In this document: piece by piece, positions 1 through 6,170 of the stretch
Position numbering within the stretch: position 1 is the stretch's first letter
Layout: each line of letters starts with the position of its first letter
From: Acidiferrobacter sp.
GTDB taxonomy: Bacteria; Pseudomonadota; Gammaproteobacteria; Acidiferrobacterales; Acidiferrobacteraceae
Direction of reading: 5' to 3'
Length of the DNA: 6,855 nt
Assembly (NCBI GenBank): GCA_027335965.1
Contig: DAHWGZ010000087.1
Location: 1-6,855 of the forward strand
Program-made: the position numbers and the translations under genes
The notes under the pieces: generated by a model
What the model saw: only the letters and a program-made list of their open reading frames with translations
Database searches by the model: none
What the model was told of the DNA's origin: nothing

Positions 1-1
1 G

Positions 2-74
2 CGTCCCCAAGGGGATTCGAACCCCTGTTACCGCCGTGAAAGGGCGATGTCCTAGGCCTCTAGACGATGGGGAC
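2..74 (-). tRNA. tRNA-Glu (anticodon UUC)
   Basis: The reverse complement folds as a 73-nt tRNA very close to bacterial tRNA-Glu. The acceptor stem is GTCCCCA paired with TGGGGAC, the T arm contains GGTTCGAATCC, and the anticodon loop CTTTCAC reads UUC, decoding GAA and GAG. The discriminator base is G (position 2), and position 1 supplies the first C of a probably encoded CCA tail whose remainder lies outside the window. The gene is transcribed leftward, away from the glucoamylase operon. Nothing in the body looks degenerate. The anticodon and near identity to the enteric tRNA-Glu make the identity secure. Confidence 0.97.
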
Positions 75-117
75 CACGGTGATGCTCCGCGCCCGCAATG
101 GGCGTAGAAGGCCCGCT

Positions 118-146
118 ACTCTAAGAGCAACACTCGGCAAAATCAA
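118..146 (-). promoter_or_regulatory. Sigma-70-type promoter for tRNA-Glu
   Basis: On the minus strand a -35 element TTGATT (146-141) is followed, after a 17-bp spacer, by a -10 element TAGAGT (123-118). Both are close to TTGACA/TATAAT at optimal spacing. Transcription would start near 111, giving a 5' leader of about 37 nt for RNase P to remove. The bases after the -10 (AGCGGGCC) form a GC-rich discriminator of the kind found at stringently controlled stable-RNA promoters. This is inferred from sequence only. Confidence 0.7.
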
Positions 147-360
147 GCACCGAGTCGTCCGGGTCGCCTTTGGCGAAGAACCCTCACGGGCGCCCCCGCC
201 ACCCAAAAGAAGACCCCGGTAGCGCAGAGGACGCGTGACCGGGTCCTCGGGGCGCCACCGGCGCGCGCCCCAGACACGGCCTGCCCTTGCCTCGCCCATG
301 TCCGATCGCGATCCGCGCGCCCCGCGGTCCATGCGCCATTTCCCGCTCCGACCCCAGGCG

Positions 361-371
361 TCTACACTAGG
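361..371 (+). promoter_or_regulatory. Candidate -10 promoter element, possibly sigma-S type
   Basis: Positions 361-368 read TCTACACT, which fits the conserved part of the published RpoS -10 consensus KCTAYRCTTAA; TACACT also resembles a sigma-70 -10. No clear -35 exists: TTTCCC near 339-344 is the best match at 18 bp. A -10 followed by a missing or weak -35 is typical of stationary-phase promoters. It would start transcription near 375, just ahead of the strong Shine-Dalgarno at 390-396. Control by RpoS is inferred, though it would suit reserve-glucan metabolism. Confidence 0.4.
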
Positions 372-389
372 GCCTTGGGCGGCAACCTT

Positions 390-396
390 AAGGAGG
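390..396 (+). promoter_or_regulatory. Strong Shine-Dalgarno ahead of the leader ORF
   Basis: AAGGAGG is an almost perfect anti-16S match, placed 4 nt before GTG at 401. No comparable site precedes the glucoamylase ATG at 475, where the upstream sequence is a C-rich stretch. This is therefore the only strong ribosome entry site at the start of the operon, and it is the main reason for proposing that a short leader is translated first. Confidence 0.6.
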
Positions 397-400
397 CTTG

Positions 401-478
401 GTGGACACGACGGAGCTGAGGCGCGAATTCGAATGCGGACCACGACCACCATCCCACCCCCCGCGCATCGGCGCATGA
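401..478 (+). CDS. Possible 25-codon leader ORF coupled to the glucoamylase
   Basis: Starting at GTG 401, 4 nt after AAGGAGG, an ORF of 25 codons runs to TGA at 476-478. The peptide begins VDTTELRREFE and ends with a Pro/Arg-rich tail. Its stop overlaps the glucoamylase start as ATGA (475-478), the same junction type used between the glucoamylase and the SDR. I recognise no family. It carries one cysteine, no signal peptide and no run of a single regulatory amino acid, so classical attenuation is not indicated. The likely role is to feed ribosomes into the downstream start, whose own RBS is poor. The alternative is that the Shine-Dalgarno is fortuitous and the enzyme starts at ATG 433 behind a weak GAGG. 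Confidence 0.45.
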   Translation: MDTTELRREFECGPRPPSHPPRIGA

Positions 479-2829
479 GCACCATACGAGCGCCCGTCGC
501 GCTTTGGCGCCACCCGGTGTGGTCCACGGGCCGCAAGGACTGCGTGGGCACGGCGCTTGGTCACAGCCGGCTCTGGTTTACCATCGGTCAGGGCATCGTC
601 ACCGAGGTCTTTTATCCGCGTATCGACATCCCGCAGATTCGCGACCTCGGATTCTTGATCGCGGACGGACGCGGCTTCTGGCAGGAGATCAAGGCGCTGC
701 CCGACCCCGTGCTCGAACTCGAGGATGCGCGCGTCCCCTTGCCGCGCATCCATCATCGCCACCAGCGCTTCGAATTCACCTTGCGCGCCTGCGTCGACCC
801 GGACCGCGATGTCCTATTGATCGACTTCGCGCTCACCGGAGACGCCGAGTTGCGCCCCTACGTGCTGTGCGCCGCGCGCCTCGGCGAGGATGCGCGCGCC
901 AATCACGCCTGGGTCGGCGCGTGGGAGGGGCGGCGGGTATTGTGGGCCCAACAAGGGCCCTTTGGATTGGCGATCAACTGCCGCGATGCCGACGGCCACG
1001 CGGTGCTTGGCGCCTGCGCGGTGGGCGAGGTCGGGGCGAGCGACCTCTGGCAGGACTTTCACCTCAATGGACGCATGAGCTGGGAATATACCGAGGCCGG
1101 GCCCGGAGAGGTCGCGCTCGGCGGCGCCCTGCCGCCCCGCGGCACGCTCGCCCTTGGCCTCGGCAGCAGCAAGGAGGCCGCCGCGACCAACGCGTGGTCC
1201 TCGCTGACCGAGGGTTTTGCGTGCGCCGCCGAGGAATACGCCACCCGTTGGCGCGCGTGGCATCAGGCGCGCACGCGCCCCCAGGACATCGCCACGCGGC
1301 TGCCAGCCGACCTTGCCACGCTCTATACGCGCTCGGCTACGGTCATCAAGGTCCACGAGGATCACACCTTCCCCGGCGCGTTGGTGGCAAGCCTCTCGGT
1401 CCCGTGGGGCGAGGCCAGCGACACCCTCGGCGGCTACCATCTCGTATGGTCTCGCGACCTCGTCGAGAGCGCCGGCGCGCTCCTTGCCCTCGGCGCACAC
1501 AAGGAGACGCGCCGGATCCTCGCCTATCTGATCGGCACGCAGCAGGCCGACGGCCACTGGCTGCAAAACCAATGGCTCGGCGGCAAACCTTTCTGGAATG
1601 GCGTACAGCTCGATGAAGCGGGCTTTCCGGTACTGCTTGCAAGCGCCATCAAGGCGCATGGGGCCTTGGGCGACATGGCGGTCACGGACATGATCTTCCG
1701 GGCCCTCTCCTTCATCGTCTGCGAGGGCCCGGTGACCGCCCAAGATCGCTGGGAGGAGGACGCCGGCGTCAATGCCTTCACGCTCGCGGTGATGATCGCC
1801 GCGTTGGTGGAGGGCGCGGCGTTTCTCGAGGGCCGCGCGCGGGCCTGCGCGCTCATGTTCGCCGACTACTGGAATGCGCGCATCGAGGCCTGGACCTATG
1901 TCGAGGATGATCCCTTGGCCCAGGAGTTTCAGGTTCCCGGCCACTACATCCGCATGGCCCCGCCCGACATCCTCATCGACCGCAACGCCGACCGCGAGGT
2001 CCTGCCCATCAAAAACCGCGCCGATGACCCGCATCTCGAGGCCTGTCACCAGGTGTCCAACGATTTCCTGCAACTCGTGCGCTATGGCCTGCGCGATGCC
2101 CACGATCCGCGCATCGTGGCCTCCGTGACCGTCATGGACGGTCTTTTGAGGACCGACACGCCAAGCGGGCCGGTCTGGCACCGCTACAACGGCGACGGCT
2201 ACGGCGAACACGCCGACGGCAGCCCGTTCGACGGCACCGGCATCGGGCGGGGATGGCCCCTGCTCACAGGCGAGCGCGGCCATTATGCGATCGCCGCCGG
2301 CGGCGACGCGCTCCCCTACCTGCGGGCGATGGCCGCCATGACCGGACAAGGAGGCCTGTTGCCAGAGCAGGTGTGGGACAGCGAGCCGATCCCGGAACAC
2401 GATCTCGCGCCGGGACGCCCGAGCGGATCGGCCATGCCGCTCGTGTGGGCCCACGGCGAATTCGTGAAGCTCTGCCACAGCCATGCGCTCGGCGCCCCGG
2501 TCGATCGTCCGCAGGCGACCTGGAAACGCTATCAGGGCGTGCGCCCCACGCCCGACTTTTGCATCTGGCAGCTCCGCCAGCGTCCACGCCACCTGCATGT
2601 CGGCCAGGAACTGCGCATTGCGCTCGCCGCGCCCTTCACGGTCCACTGGGGCCGGGACGGCTGGCAGGCCGTGCGCGACACCCCATCCGAGGACTGGGGG
2701 CTTGCGCAAGTCGCCATCCTGCCGCGCGAGGCGCTAGGCGGCGCGCGCACCGTGCAGTTCACGCTGCGCTGGCAGAGCGGGGGCTGGGTGGGTCAGGACT
2801 TTCACATCGATATCAGGAGCGATTCATGA
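475..2829 (+). CDS. Glycoside hydrolase family 15 glucoamylase, cytoplasmic
   Basis: This 784-residue protein hydrolyses terminal alpha-glucosidic bonds of glucans from the non-reducing end and releases beta-glucose. It has the bacterial GH15 layout. Residues about 10-270 form a beta-sandwich with the typical opening (KDCVGTALG, then VWFT-like LWFT and EVFYPR). Residues about 283-680 form the (alpha/alpha)6 catalytic barrel, with PGALVASLSVPWG at 299-311 and GYHLVWSRDL at 320-329. The general acid lies in RWEED (E427/E428) and the general base is E631 in LLPEQVWD; both match the clostridial-type enzymes. Residues about 690-784 make a C-terminal beta domain containing VHWGRDGW (723-730). There is no signal peptide, so the substrate is probably intracellular glycogen or maltodextrin. 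The start was chosen for the ATGA overlap with the leader and for agreement with family N-termini; ATG 433 would add 14 residues. A glucodextranase or trehalase specificity within GH15 cannot be excluded. Confidence 0.93.
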   Translation: MSTIRAPVALWRHPVWSTGRKDCVGTALGHSRLWFTIGQGIVTEVFYPRIDIPQIRDLGFLIADGRGFWQEIKALPDPVLELEDARVPLPRIHHRHQRFEFTLRACVDPDRDVLLIDFALTGDAELRPYVLCAARLGEDARANHAWVGAWEGRRVLWAQQGPFGLAINCRDADGHAVLGACAVGEVGASDLWQDFHLNGRMSWEYTEAGPGEVALGGALPPRGTLALGLGSSKEAAATNAWSSLTEGFACAAEEYATRWRAWHQARTRPQDIATRLPADLATLYTRSATVIKVHEDHTFPGALVASLSVPWGEASDTLGGYHLVWSRDLVESAGALLALGAHKETRRILAYLIGTQQADGHWLQNQWLGGKPFWNGVQLDEAGFPVLLASAIKAHGALGDMAVTDMIFRALSFIVCEGPVTAQDRWEEDAGVNAFTLAVMIAALVEGAAFLEGRARACALMFADYWNARIEAWTYVEDDPLAQEFQVPGHYIRMAPPDILIDRNADREVLPIKNRADDPHLEACHQVSNDFLQLVRYGLRDAHDPRIVASVTVMDGLLRTDTPSGPVWHRYNGDGYGEHADGSPFDGTGIGRGWPLLTGERGHYAIAAGGDALPYLRAMAAMTGQGGLLPEQVWDSEPIPEHDLAPGRPSGSAMPLVWAHGEFVKLCHSHALGAPVDRPQATWKRYQGVRPTPDFCIWQLRQRPRHLHVGQELRIALAAPFTVHWGRDGWQAVRDTPSEDWGLAQVAILPREALGGARTVQFTLRWQSGGWVGQDFHIDIRSDS

Positions 2830-3562
2830 TCGAGATCCATCTCGAAGGTCGAGTCGCGCTTGTCACCGGCGCGAGCGGGGGTCTTGGCACGGCCATCGCC
2901 CGCACCCTCGCCGAGGCGGGCGCCGCGGTCGCCGTCCATTACCGCGGCGGGCGCGCGCAGGCTTTTGCCGCCGACCTCTCGGACCTCGAGGCCGCCACGC
3001 GGCTCGTGCAGGACGTGGAGCGCGCGATGGGCTCCGTGGACATCCTCGTCAATAACGCCGGCATGGACGGCGCCTGCGCGGTGGTCGGCGAAGACGACCC
3101 GCGGCGCTGGCAGCAGGTCCTCGCCGTCGACCTGCTGGGGCCCTACTACTGCGCGCGGGCGGCGCTCGGCATCATGCAAAAAACACTCGCGGCGTGATCA
3201 TCAACGTCACCTCGGTGCATGAGTTCATCCCCTGGAAGGGCTACAGCGCCTATACCGCGGCCAAGGCCGGCCTGTCCACGTTCACAAAGACCTTGGCGCA
3301 GGAAAATGCCGACAAGGGCATACGCGTGCTGGCCGTGGCCCCCGGCGCCATTCAGACGCCGATCAATGAGGCGGTGTGGTCCGATCCCGGGTCGCTCGAG
3401 GACCTGGATGAGAAGATCGCCATGGGGCGGCTCGGCAAGCCCCACGAGATCGCGCAGGTCGTCACGTTCCTGGCAAGCGATCTCGCAAGCTACATGACCG
3501 GCACCACGGTGGCCGTGGATGGCGGCATGCTCATCTACCCCGAATTCCGCCACGGCGGCTGA
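2826..3562 (+). pseudogene. Glucose 1-dehydrogenase-type SDR, frameshifted and internally shortened
   Basis: This is a short-chain dehydrogenase/reductase resembling Bacillus glucose 1-dehydrogenase (EC 1.1.1.47), which oxidises beta-glucose to gluconolactone with NAD(P). The ATG at 2826 overlaps the glucoamylase stop (ATGA) and has AGGAG 6 nt upstream. The cofactor motif TGASGGLG (14-21) and NNAG (76-79) are in the first frame, which ends at TGA 3195-3197. The rest reads on in the -1 frame from the A6 run at 3178-3183. There it gives MQKNTRGVIINVTSVHE, catalytic Ser130, Tyr143 and Lys147, a PGAIQTPIN segment, and the family ending DGGMLIYPEF, with stop 3560-3562. The joined protein would be 245 residues; the Bacillus enzyme has 261. 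The missing 16 residues fall between HYR and GGRAQ, where helix alpha-C should be. Neither half alone has both the cofactor site and the catalytic residues. It could still be functional if the frameshift is a sequencing error. Confidence 0.85.
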
Positions 3563-4140
3563 CGGACAAACGCGCGGGCGACCCCGCCCCGACATCCTTT
3601 TCGAGAAGGGGCATGGGGCGTCCCGAACGATCCGCCGCGACGCCCGCCGCATCCCGGTGTTCCCCGACTGCGAGGCGGAGGAAGACCTCGGCCATAAGCC
3701 ACCTTTCCGACGCTCCGCGTGAGCCAAGTCGGTAGCCGCGGCGCGGCGGCGACCGATTCGTCTCACACGCCACGCGGCATCTTCCGCTTCATCATCGGGA
3801 GCGCGGCTTCCGCCTTTTCGGGGCCGAGCCGGGCCAGCGCCCGCGCCAGCCCCCTACGGAACGGTTGGCCTCGGCCCCTTGCCCGCGCTGCGCATGCCGC
3901 AAATCCCCGACCTGCTTGCCGAGATGCCTTTTTTGCCGCGGCCGGGGCTCGGATCGACCGGGCGACCGGGCACCCGCCTCGTCTCGCCAAGGGCAGAAGG
4001 CGCCCGCTCAGCCAAGCCATCCTCTTTCCCGTCGGAAAGAGAGGCGCTTTTCCGACCGATATTGAGAGACCATTGACGATCAGGCCGGGTACGGGGAAAG
4101 CCTCCCCCGCGCACGAGCCGTCCGCCTCGACCGACCCTTG
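3563..4140. other. Convergent intergenic region without a convincing gene
   Basis: This 578-bp gap lies between the 3' ends of the SDR and the antiporter. Several frames are open, the longest being plus 3719-4252 and minus 3763-4020. They lack ribosome binding sites, are dominated by Ala/Arg/Pro as expected for GC-rich non-coding DNA, and resemble no family I recognise. A weak GC hairpin (GCGGG at 3574-3578 with CCCGC at 3583-3587) followed by TTTT at 3598-3601 could end the SDR transcript. A T6 run near 3928-3933 has no convincing stem before it. The only strong structures are the paired hairpins at 4022-4056. Confidence 0.55.
4022..4056. terminator. Hairpin pair, possible convergent terminator
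   Basis: CTCTTTCC (4022-4029) pairs perfectly with GGAAAGAG (4034-4041) around the tetraloop CGTC, and CTTTTCC follows on the plus strand. The central segment GTCGGAAA (4031-4038) can instead pair perfectly with TTTCCGAC (4049-4056). The position between two convergent genes suits a terminator. Neither orientation has a proper uninterrupted U-tract, so intrinsic termination is uncertain. Confidence 0.4.
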
Positions 4141-5448
4141 TCAGGCATCCCTGTCTTCGGGAATCACATGGCCGAGCCTTGGCAAGGACCAGCGGAGCGC
4201 GGGGCCCGTGGCCATGGTGGTCACGATCGCCATGATCACGAGCAGGGTATAGACGATGTGCGGTATGAATCCGGCGCTATACCCGATATTGATGACGATG
4301 AGTTCCATGAGTCCGCGGGTGTTCATCAGCGCCCCCATCACCGCGGCGCTCTTGCCGTCGAGCCCCCCGATCCGCGCGCCCGCATAGGCCCCGGCCCCCT
4401 TGGCCACCGTGGCCACGAACACGATGGCCGCGCACCATAGCCACAGCGCGCCGGTGTCGATGCCGGTCAGATCCGCGCGCAGGCCGGCGTAGGTGAAGAA
4501 GATCGGCAGGAAGAACACGAAGATGAAATCGCCCACCGTTTGCTGAAAGCGGCTCACGAACTCGGTATTGGCATTGACGATGACCCCCATCACGAAGCCG
4601 CCGAAGATCGTGAAGATGCCGATCTCGTAGGTCATCATGCCCGACACGAACACCGCGAGCAGCGTGAACGCCAGCACGTCCGGCGCAAGCCCGGGGCCGG
4701 CGGGCCATGACAGGCGCGCGAGCGCGCGGTGCGCGAGCGGTTTCACCACCGCGAACGCCACGACGAGATAAAGCCCCAGAAACACCAAACGCAAGGCCAT
4801 GGCCGCCGCCGAGAAATGGGCGCGCGCAAAGGCCGCCACCGCCAGCAGCAAAAGCCAACCGGCCACGTCGTTGGCGGCCGCGGCGCTGATGGCGATCGCC
4901 CCGATACGGGTCCGCGCCAGACCGTATTCCACCAGGATCCGGCCGAGGACCGGCACGGCGGTAATGGCGAACGCGGTGCCGATGAAAAGGCTATACGGGA
5001 TGATCGGGATGCCAGGCGCCAGATAGGGCTCGGAGACGAAGCCCAGGACCACGCCCAGCACAAAGGGCGGGGCAATCGAGCCCACCGCCGTGGACGCCGC
5101 CGCGCGCCCGTTCGCCGCCTCCCTGAGGTGCGAGAAATCGAAACCCATGCCGATCTGAAACATGAGCAGCGTAAGCCCGATCTGGCTCATGATCACAAGC
5201 GGCAGGGGCGCGATGCTGGCAAAGACGTAGTGAAACCATCCGGGAGCGAGGCGCCCGAAGAGCGAGGGACCGAGCAGTACGCCCGCCACGATCTCGCCCA
5301 CCGAGCGCGGCTGACCCGCCTTTCTCGCAAGCCATCCCAGCGCCCGCGCCGAGGCGATGATCATGACCAGCTGAAGCAACACAAAATACAGCACCCGCTC
5401 GGGCGATTGCGCAAGGCCGCCCACATCTCCACTCGACATCTCTTCCAT
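4141..5448 (-). CDS. CPA2-family cation/proton antiporter, CHX-like
   Basis: This 435-residue integral membrane protein belongs to the Na+/H+ exchanger superfamily (PF00999-type). It has roughly a dozen hydrophobic segments covering nearly the whole chain. From the ATG at 5448, recognisable motifs are PRSVGEIVAGVLLGPS (47-62), FAITAVPVLGRIL (160-172), AAAANDVAGW (189-198) with the ion-site pair N193-D194, AKGAGAY with a conserved Lys350, and GALMNTRGLMELIVINIG (372-389). The Asn-Asp pair and the NTRGLMELI segment resemble plant CHX-type CPA2 proteins more than the Asp-Asp bacterial NapA type. The chain ends soon after the last membrane segment, with no RCK/TrkA-N or Usp regulatory domain. It should exchange a monovalent cation (Na+ or K+) for H+ at the inner membrane; which cation cannot be told. 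The in-frame start at 5520 would add a charged 24-residue extension without membrane character. ATG 5439, directly behind GGAAGAG, is another possible start. Confidence 0.88.
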   Translation of the reverse strand: MEEMSSGDVGGLAQSPERVLYFVLLQLVMIIASARALGWLARKAGQPRSVGEIVAGVLLGPSLFGRLAPGWFHYVFASIAPLPLVIMSQIGLTLLMFQIGMGFDFSHLREAANGRAAASTAVGSIAPPFVLGVVLGFVSEPYLAPGIPIIPYSLFIGTAFAITAVPVLGRILVEYGLARTRIGAIAISAAAANDVAGWLLLLAVAAFARAHFSAAAMALRLVFLGLYLVVAFAVVKPLAHRALARLSWPAGPGLAPDVLAFTLLAVFVSGMMTYEIGIFTIFGGFVMGVIVNANTEFVSRFQQTVGDFIFVFFLPIFFTYAGLRADLTGIDTGALWLWCAAIVFVATVAKGAGAYAGARIGGLDGKSAAVMGALMNTRGLMELIVINIGYSAGFIPHIVYTLLVIMAIVTTMATGPALRWSLPRLGHVIPEDRDA

Positions 5449-5532
5449 CCCGCAACGGCCCCGCGGTCTTTCCGCGAGGCGACACCCAAGCGCCCTCCAT
5501 CGCGCGCGCCGCGGGTGCAACCGGGCCCAAGC

Positions 5533-5538
5533 TTAATA
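5533..5538 (-). promoter_or_regulatory. Weak candidate -10 for the antiporter
   Basis: On the minus strand TATTAA (5538-5533) stands out as the only AT-rich hexamer upstream of the antiporter start, about 85 bp away. A TTGGTG lies 14 bp further upstream, which is too close for an ideal -35. The 260-bp gap between the truncated toxin gene and the antiporter otherwise shows no gene. Confidence 0.25.
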
Positions 5539-5602
5539 CGACATCCGCGCGCCACCAAACGCGCGCCCCGCAACGGGCCTCGACGGGCCCCCTGGCAACC
5601 GC

Positions 5603-5629
5603 AGCCCTCGCCGCCCCGCGCCGAGGGCT
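5603..5629 (-). terminator. GC hairpin downstream of the truncated toxin gene
   Basis: On the minus strand AGCCCTCG (5629-5622) pairs perfectly with CGAGGGCT (5610-5603) around an 11-nt GC-rich loop. It lies about 80 bp beyond the toxin stop and upstream of the antiporter. It could end the yccF/mazE/mazF' transcript, but no U-tract follows, so this is only a stem-loop of possible termination function. Confidence 0.3.
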
Positions 5630-5707
5630 TGCGCGCCATGGCCGGGCAAAACCGCTGCGCGCGCCGTTATGGTGCGTGGAGATGGCCCGCGCGCGGATCG
5701 ATGGGAA

Positions 5708-5902
5708 TTAGCGGGTGGCGAGATGCTTGCCCGCGATCGTCATGCCGATGGGGGCCACGGCGATAGGAATCGGCAGGATCACCGGCAGCCTGGTGGCTTC
5801 GCTGAACTCCGCGGGCGATACGACCAGGACGGGACGGCTGCCGCTTTGCTCATGCCCGGCGGTCGGGTCGAGCGACACAATGTCGATGTCGCCTCGCTTC
5901 AA
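5708..5902 (-). pseudogene. Truncated MazF/PemK-like toxin fused to a YccF tail
   Basis: The 64-residue product starts at TTG 5902 and opens exactly like a MazF/PemK-type mRNA interferase: MKRGDI, LDPTAGHEQSG, then RPVLVVSPAEF with the conserved Arg23. Similarity stops after LPVILPI (residue 45), where MazF proteins of about 110 residues would continue with the catalytic threonine and the second half of the beta-barrel. Instead, residues 48-64 (AVAPIGMTIAGKHLATR) are a copy of the C-terminus of YccF, encoded by a 54-bp repeat of the yccF 3' end, and the frame closes at TAA 5710-5708. The start overlaps the antitoxin stop by 4 bp (TTGA), the usual type II toxin-antitoxin arrangement but with TTG rather than ATG. 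Without the catalytic core it is almost certainly inactive as an RNase. It might still bind the antitoxin through its N-terminal strands. Confidence 0.8.
5710..5763. repeat. 54-bp direct repeat, distal copy (end of toxin gene)
   Basis: This copy matches 6236-6289 at 50 of 54 positions, with the last 30 bp identical. The four differences are all in the first 24 bp. Both copies lie in the same orientation and are read in the same frame on the minus strand, here ending in TAA instead of TGA. Similarity stops abruptly after 5763. Confidence 0.9.
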
Positions 5903-6156
5903 GGCAGCTCACCGCCCACGGCGGGCGCATCGACCCATTCACGCTCCTTGGTCGGCTGCGGCTGCGAATAGTCCGAGGCGGCCAGCAACTCCGCGAGCGT
6001 GTAACGCGGCCGTGGATTGGGATTGACCGCCAGACAACCGTGGTCGACAGCAAGCCCCACCGTCGCTCCGGCCTTCAAGTGCGGTTGCTCAAGGAAGGCG
6101 GGCGGCACGGCCGACATGGTCGAGCCGCCGACCTTACGCCGATTGGTCGTATGCAC
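5899..6156 (-). CDS. MazE/AbrB-type antitoxin
   Basis: This 85-residue protein begins at GTG 6156, with GGAGGTG (6167-6161) 4 nt upstream. The N-terminal half (about 4-50: NRRKVGGSTMSAVPPAFLE, then LKAGATVGLAV and LAVNP) is a SpoVT/AbrB swapped-hairpin DNA-binding domain of the kind found in MazE and ChpS antitoxins. The C-terminal half (RYTLAELLA through EREWVDAPAVGGEL) is the acidic tail that normally wraps the toxin. In type II systems such a protein neutralises the MazF RNase and represses its own operon. The gene is intact and overlaps the truncated toxin gene by 4 bp. With the toxin inactivated it is probably an orphan whose remaining activity would be DNA binding, for example at the AT-rich repeats just upstream. 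Confidence 0.88.
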   Translation of the reverse strand: MHTTNRRKVGGSTMSAVPPAFLEQPHLKAGATVGLAVDHGCLAVNPNPRPRYTLAELLAASDYSQPQPTKEREWVDAPAVGGELP

Positions 6157-6170
6157 AAGGCACCTCCAAC

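Larger units (their letters stand above)
75..400. other. Divergent intergenic region, tRNA-Glu to GH15 operon
   Basis: This stretch holds no convincing gene. Positions 75-146 are the tRNA-Glu leader and promoter, and about 355-400 carry the likely promoter and ribosome binding site of the rightward operon. Reading frames crossing 147-354 are open only because of high GC; they lack a ribosome binding site and any family resemblance. An in-frame extension of the glucoamylase frame back to an ATG at 235 is possible on paper, but its arginine/proline-rich translation looks non-coding. Confidence 0.6.

Noticed and set aside
235..474. N-terminal extension of the glucoamylase back to ATG 235.
   Set aside because: The added 80 residues are Arg/Pro-rich and have no GH15 counterpart, and the region includes the likely promoter and the strong Shine-Dalgarno of the operon.
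814..2709. Very long open frame antisense to the glucoamylase (631 codons).
   Set aside because: It lies wholly inside a well-supported GH15 gene. Long antisense frames are common opposite GC-rich coding DNA, and the translation matches no family.
3177..3184. Programmed -1 frameshift signal of the X XXY YYZ type.
   Set aside because: In the zero frame the codons are CAA AAA ACA; neither tandem pair re-pairs fully after a -1 slip, and no clear stimulatory hairpin follows. Kept only as a less likely explanation of the frameshift.
3920..3935. T6 run as an intrinsic terminator for the SDR transcript.
   Set aside because: No stable GC-rich stem directly precedes the run, and it lies more than 350 bp past the stop codon.
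3763..4020. Minus-strand ORF of 85 codons between the SDR and the antiporter.
   Set aside because: No ribosome binding site, no recognisable family, Ala/Arg composition expected from random GC-rich sequence, and other frames are equally open.
5535..5543. TAATACGAC beside AAGCTT, resembling the start of a T7 phage promoter or a cloning vector.
   Set aside because: Only 9 bases match; the following bases ATCCGCG do not continue the T7 consensus (CTCACTATAG), and the surrounding GC-rich sequence is genomic in character.
4729..5766. 345-codon plus-strand frame opposite the antiporter.
   Set aside because: Its strongly charged His/Arg/Gln-rich translation is the mirror of membrane-protein codons on the other strand, and it has no supporting start signals.
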